NCBI GenBank assembly: GCA_030040455.1
Contig: JASHTR010000550.1
Coordinates: 1-7,084 of the forward strand
Reading direction: 5' to 3'
From: Terriglobia bacterium
GTDB taxonomy: Bacteria; Acidobacteriota; Terriglobia; UBA7540
Length of the DNA: 7,084 nt
The translations under genes were made by a program, and so were the position numbers. The notes beneath the pieces are model-generated. The model saw only the letters and a program-made list of their open reading frames with translations. It did no database searches and was not told the origin of the DNA. Each line of letters starts with the position of its first letter. Positions within the stretch are counted from its first letter, which is position 1. Positions 4,666-7,084 of the stretch are shown piece by piece.

Positions 4666-6018
4666 ATGAAACGCCATCGCCTCCCACCCGGTCCTTCGGG
4701 GTATCCGATCATCGGCAACTTTCCTCTTGGTGCTCGCGACCCGCTGAAGCTTTTCACGGAATGGTCCCGCCAATACGGCGACATTTTCTACTATCGCGCA
4801 TTCACCATTCGCGTCTTCTTTCTGAACCACCCTGACCTCATCGAATCCGTCCTCGTCAGCCGAACCGGAGACTTCATTAAAGGCCGCGGACTGCAAGCGA
4901 ATCGGAGGCTCTTTGGAAACGGCTTGCTCACCAGCGAAGGCGATTTCTGGCGGCGCCAGAGAAGGCTATGCCAGCCGTCCTTTCACCGCGATCGCGTTGA
5001 AGCCTACGGCGGAGTAATGGTGGAATTCGCCGAGCGGATGCTCGCGGGCTGGCGAGACGGGGAAATTCGGGACCTCTATCGCGAGATGAGCCAACTCACT
5101 TTGGAAATTGTTGCGAAGGTGCTCTTCGGCGCGGAGGCCGGCGGCATGATAAAGGATGCAAGACGGGCCATCGGGCCGATTATGGAGTTCAACACGCGCG
5201 GCTGGAGTTTGATGCCCTTCCTGCGTTACCTGCCAACGCCTCTCAACCTGAGGTATTGGCTCGCCGTGAGGCGCCTGGAACGGATTGTCCAGGCAATTCT
5301 CCACGAGCACAAAGGGGCTGAGGGAGGGGAAGACCTTCTTTCCGCCCTGCGCCAAGCGCGCGATGAAAACGGAAATGGGATGAGCGAGCGGCAATTGCGC
5401 GACGAAGTGATGACTCTCCTGCTTGCCGGGCACGAAACGACCGCCCTGGCCCTCTGCTGGACGTTCTATCTGCTTGCGTGCAACCCGATGGTGGAAGGTC
5501 GAATAAGAGAAGAAACCCAGCGCGTGCTCGGAGCAAGGCTGCCACAGGCATCGGACCTGGCGCGCTTGCCTTACGCCGGGGGCGTGGTAAAAGAATCGTT
5601 GCGGCTCTATCCGCCGGCCTACGCCATTGCTCGCGTTGCAGCGCGGGATTTGAGCGTCGGTGGTTTTTGCGTGCCCAAAGGCTCCAGCCTTGTGATGAGT
5701 CAATGGGTCACGCACCGCGACCCGAGATATTTTGAGAACCCCGAAGCGTTCATCCCCGAACGTTGGACGGACGAATTCTCCAAAAGGCTTCCCAGCTTTG
5801 CCTATTTTCCCTTCGGGGGCGGCCCGCGCGTTTGTATTGGTGCGTCTTTTGCAATGGTGGAAGCCGCCCTACTCCTGGTCACTATTCTCAAAAAGTTTCA
5901 TTTTGAATTGATGCCAAGCCAAACCATATCCCCGGTTCCCGCCATCACACTGCATCCCGGGGACGAGCTCAAGGTGATTCTCCACAAGCACCAGCCTGGG
6001 AACGCAGCGCCCGGTTAA
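4666..6018 (+). CDS. Cytochrome P450 monooxygenase (soluble bacterial type)
   Basis: A haem-thiolate monooxygenase of 450 residues that would insert one oxygen atom into an organic substrate using electrons from a redox partner. Signatures appear in order: a Pro-rich N terminus LPPGPSGYPIIGN (6-18); helix C WRRQRRL; the I-helix oxygen-activation motif AGHETT (254-259); the K-helix ExxR as ESLR (310-313); PERW (364-367); and the haem loop FGGGPRVCIG (383-392) with Cys390 as the thiolate ligand. There is no N-terminal membrane anchor, so it should be cytoplasmic. The pattern resembles bacterial P450s related to the CYP4/CYP102/CYP110 branch, but I cannot name a family. The ATG lies five residues before the Pro-rich motif, which fits, although no Shine-Dalgarno is visible. 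The ferredoxin reductase just upstream is the likely first step of its electron supply. All catalytic residues are present; the substrate is unknown. Confidence 0.95.
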   Translation: MKRHRLPPGPSGYPIIGNFPLGARDPLKLFTEWSRQYGDIFYYRAFTIRVFFLNHPDLIESVLVSRTGDFIKGRGLQANRRLFGNGLLTSEGDFWRRQRRLCQPSFHRDRVEAYGGVMVEFAERMLAGWRDGEIRDLYREMSQLTLEIVAKVLFGAEAGGMIKDARRAIGPIMEFNTRGWSLMPFLRYLPTPLNLRYWLAVRRLERIVQAILHEHKGAEGGEDLLSALRQARDENGNGMSERQLRDEVMTLLLAGHETTALALCWTFYLLACNPMVEGRIREETQRVLGARLPQASDLARLPYAGGVVKESLRLYPPAYAIARVAARDLSVGGFCVPKGSSLVMSQWVTHRDPRYFENPEAFIPERWTDEFSKRLPSFAYFPFGGGPRVCIGASFAMVEAALLLVTILKKFHFELMPSQTISPVPAITLHPGDELKVILHKHQPGNAAPG

Positions 6019-6071
6019 GGGTCGCAACGGTGGGGCGTGCTGGCCTCGGCCTTTTCGTTCCGGAAGCAACC

Positions 6072-6100
6072 CACAGTCAATCGCAAAACGATTGACCGTG
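6072..6100. terminator. Strong intergenic hairpin between convergent genes (putative bidirectional terminator)
   Basis: GTCAATCG (6076-6083) and CGATTGAC (6089-6096) form a perfect 8-bp stem around the 5-nt loop CAAAA. After one mismatch, CAC/GTG extends it to 11 pairs. It lies about 54 bp after the P450 stop and about 100 bp after the dehydrogenase stop on the other strand, where a shared terminator is expected. Neither side has a T tract, so intrinsic termination is not certain; it may instead protect mRNA 3' ends. A GGCC/GGCC stretch followed by TTTT near 6042-6055 is a weaker candidate for the P450 transcript. Confidence 0.5.
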
Positions 6101-6186
6101 ATGACCGCTGCCGATCAGTCAAGGGATTGCCAGACAAGGCGTAGAGTTACCAAAGGCGGGAAGGTCTGCTACCTATTGCTCGCATT

Positions 6187-6200
6187 GTTTGCGCGCAAAC
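6187..6200. repeat. 14-bp perfect palindrome GTTTGCGCGCAAAC
   Basis: Perfectly self-complementary sequence one base beyond the dehydrogenase stop codon. It could bind a dimeric protein or fold as a short hairpin in the dehydrogenase mRNA 3' end. No T tract follows in the transcription direction. Confidence 0.4.
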
Positions 6201-6201
6201 C

Positions 6202-7084
6202 CTAAGCATAAATTCCGCGCAGCTTCACACTGAAGGCGACGCGGTCAACCGCCAGCATATAAGCCGCGATACGATTGTTAACGCCGTGGTTTTCGGCATA
6301 ACGCACGACGTCCTGAAAGGCGGCCACCATGATATCGGTCAGGCGGTCATTCACATCGTGTTCCAGCCAGAAATACCCCTGCCGGTCCTGGACCCATTCA
6401 AAATAGGAGACGGTTACGCCGCCGGCATTGGCCAGGATGTCCGGAACGACAAAGACGCCGCGCTCAAACAGGATGGCGTCAGCCGGCGAGGTGGTAGGGC
6501 TGTTTGCGCCCTCTACAAGAATGCGCGCTTTGATTTTTGAGGCGTTGTGGCTGTTGATGACGCTTTCCGTAGCCGCCGGCAAAAGCAAGTCACAATCCTG
6601 CTCGAGAATCGCTTCGTTGGTGATGGCCTCCCCACCCGGAAAGCCCTTCACAGCGTTGGCCTCGTGCGCGTGCTGGATGAGAGCCTCGATATCCAGCCCG
6701 TGCGGATTCAAGACTCCTCCGTGCACGTCGGCAACCCCAATGATTTTGTATCCCGCTGCATACAACAGGCGGGCAGCGTTGGAGCCCACATTACCAAAAC
6801 CTTGAATAACAACCCGCGTCGAATCACGCGCGCGGTTAAAGCGCTTCAACGCCTGGTCGCAAACGATCTTGCACCCGCGCCCGGTGGCCTCGCGCCGCCC
6901 CCGTGAGCCGCCCAAATCCAGCGGCTTGCCGGTAACGCTGGCCGTCACCGTATGGCGAACGTGCATGGAATAAGTGTCCATCATCCAGGCCATGATCTGT
7001 TCGTCGGTGTTCATGTCCGGAGCGGGAACGTCGCGCTCGGGTCCAATGTAATCCAGTATTTCCGCCGTGTAACGGCGCGTAATC
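6202..7084 (-). CDS. gdhA: Glutamate dehydrogenase (Glu/Leu/Phe/Val dehydrogenase family), N terminus cut by window edge
   Basis: An NAD(P)-linked amino-acid dehydrogenase that interconverts glutamate and 2-oxoglutarate plus ammonia in the cytoplasm. The frame stays open to the window edge; the ATG at 7014-7012 is an internal Met, because the 23 upstream codons read [21 protein letters not shown], which is conserved family sequence. About 293 of the usual 410-430 residues are visible. Seen in order: [43 protein letters not shown], the dinucleotide fold [17 protein letters not shown] (GFGNVG at 6801-6784), [44 protein letters not shown], and a C-terminal helix ending RGIYA. The substrate-binding and catalytic lysines lie in the missing part. 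The segments fit the RocG/GudB-like glutamate enzymes better than leucine or phenylalanine dehydrogenases. NAD versus NADP use cannot be told. TAG stop at 6204-6202. Confidence 0.93.
   Translation of the reverse strand, partial: ITRRYTAEILDYIGPERDVPAPDMNTDEQIMAWMMDTYSMHVRHTVTASVTGKPLDLGGSRGRREATGRGCKIVCDQALKRFNRARDSTRVVIQGFGNVGSNAARLLYAAGYKIIGVADVHGGVLNPHGLDIEALIQHAHEANAVKGFPGGEAITNEAILEQDCDLLLPAATESVINSHNASKIKARILVEGANSPTTSPADAILFERGVFVVPDILANAGGVTVSYFEWVQDRQGYFWLEHDVNDRLTDIMVAAFQDVVRYAENHGVNNRIAAYMLAVDRVAFSVKLRGIYA

Noticed and set aside
4966..5715. A 249-codon open frame on the minus strand inside the P450 gene
   Set aside because: It is antisense to a P450 with all catalytic motifs. The translation is rich in His, Arg and Gln with no domain, as expected for a shadow frame in GC-rich coding DNA.

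Overview
The window looks like chromosomal DNA from a Gram-negative bacterium. It holds a tripartite RND efflux operon, a small signal-peptide protein that resembles an outer-membrane protein, a tRNA-Val(GAC) with an encoded CCA tail, a ferredoxin-NADP reductase beside a cytochrome P450, and a glutamate dehydrogenase. The moderately high GC, the sparse gene layout with decayed toxin-antitoxin pieces, and the gene types would fit a soil or environmental lineage such as Acidobacteriota. That placement is inference; no marker gene here proves it.

Layout from left to right. (1) 1-1818, minus strand: an mdtA-like membrane fusion protein followed by the first 192 codons of an mdtB-like RND pump, joined by an ATGA overlap. 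(2) 1819-2453: a long intergenic stretch. It carries two pairs of 10-11 bp spaced direct repeats upstream of the efflux operon and a decayed HigB-type toxin reading frame on the plus strand that has no start codon. (3) 2454-2981, plus strand: a 175-residue exported protein, probably a small beta-barrel, of unknown function. (4) 3129-3206, minus strand: tRNA-Val(GAC). (5) 3207-3777: a second long intergenic stretch with a candidate tRNA promoter, the C-terminal scrap of an XRE-type antitoxin on the minus strand, and a perfect 13-bp tandem repeat. (6) 3778-6018, plus strand: a ferredoxin-NADP reductase and a soluble bacterial cytochrome P450, 108 bp apart. (7) 6019-6201: a convergent intergenic region with a strong hairpin and a 14-bp perfect palindrome. 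(8) 6202-7084, minus strand: the C-terminal two thirds of a Glu/Leu/Phe/Val dehydrogenase, running off the window.

How the genes work together. The efflux pair forms the adaptor and pump of one drug- or metabolite-export complex and may be controlled by an OmpR/PhoB-type response regulator acting at the direct repeats. The reductase and P450 look like an electron-transfer unit: NADPH to FAD in the reductase, then an unseen ferredoxin, then P450 haem. The substrate cannot be told from sequence. Glutamate dehydrogenase is a stand-alone nitrogen-metabolism gene.

The least expected content is the pair of toxin-antitoxin relics. They lie on opposite strands either side of the exported-protein gene and tRNA, and suggest that this tRNA neighbourhood has been remodelled by gain and loss of accessory genes. 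I see no complete novel system, CRISPR array, intact insertion sequence or prophage gene.
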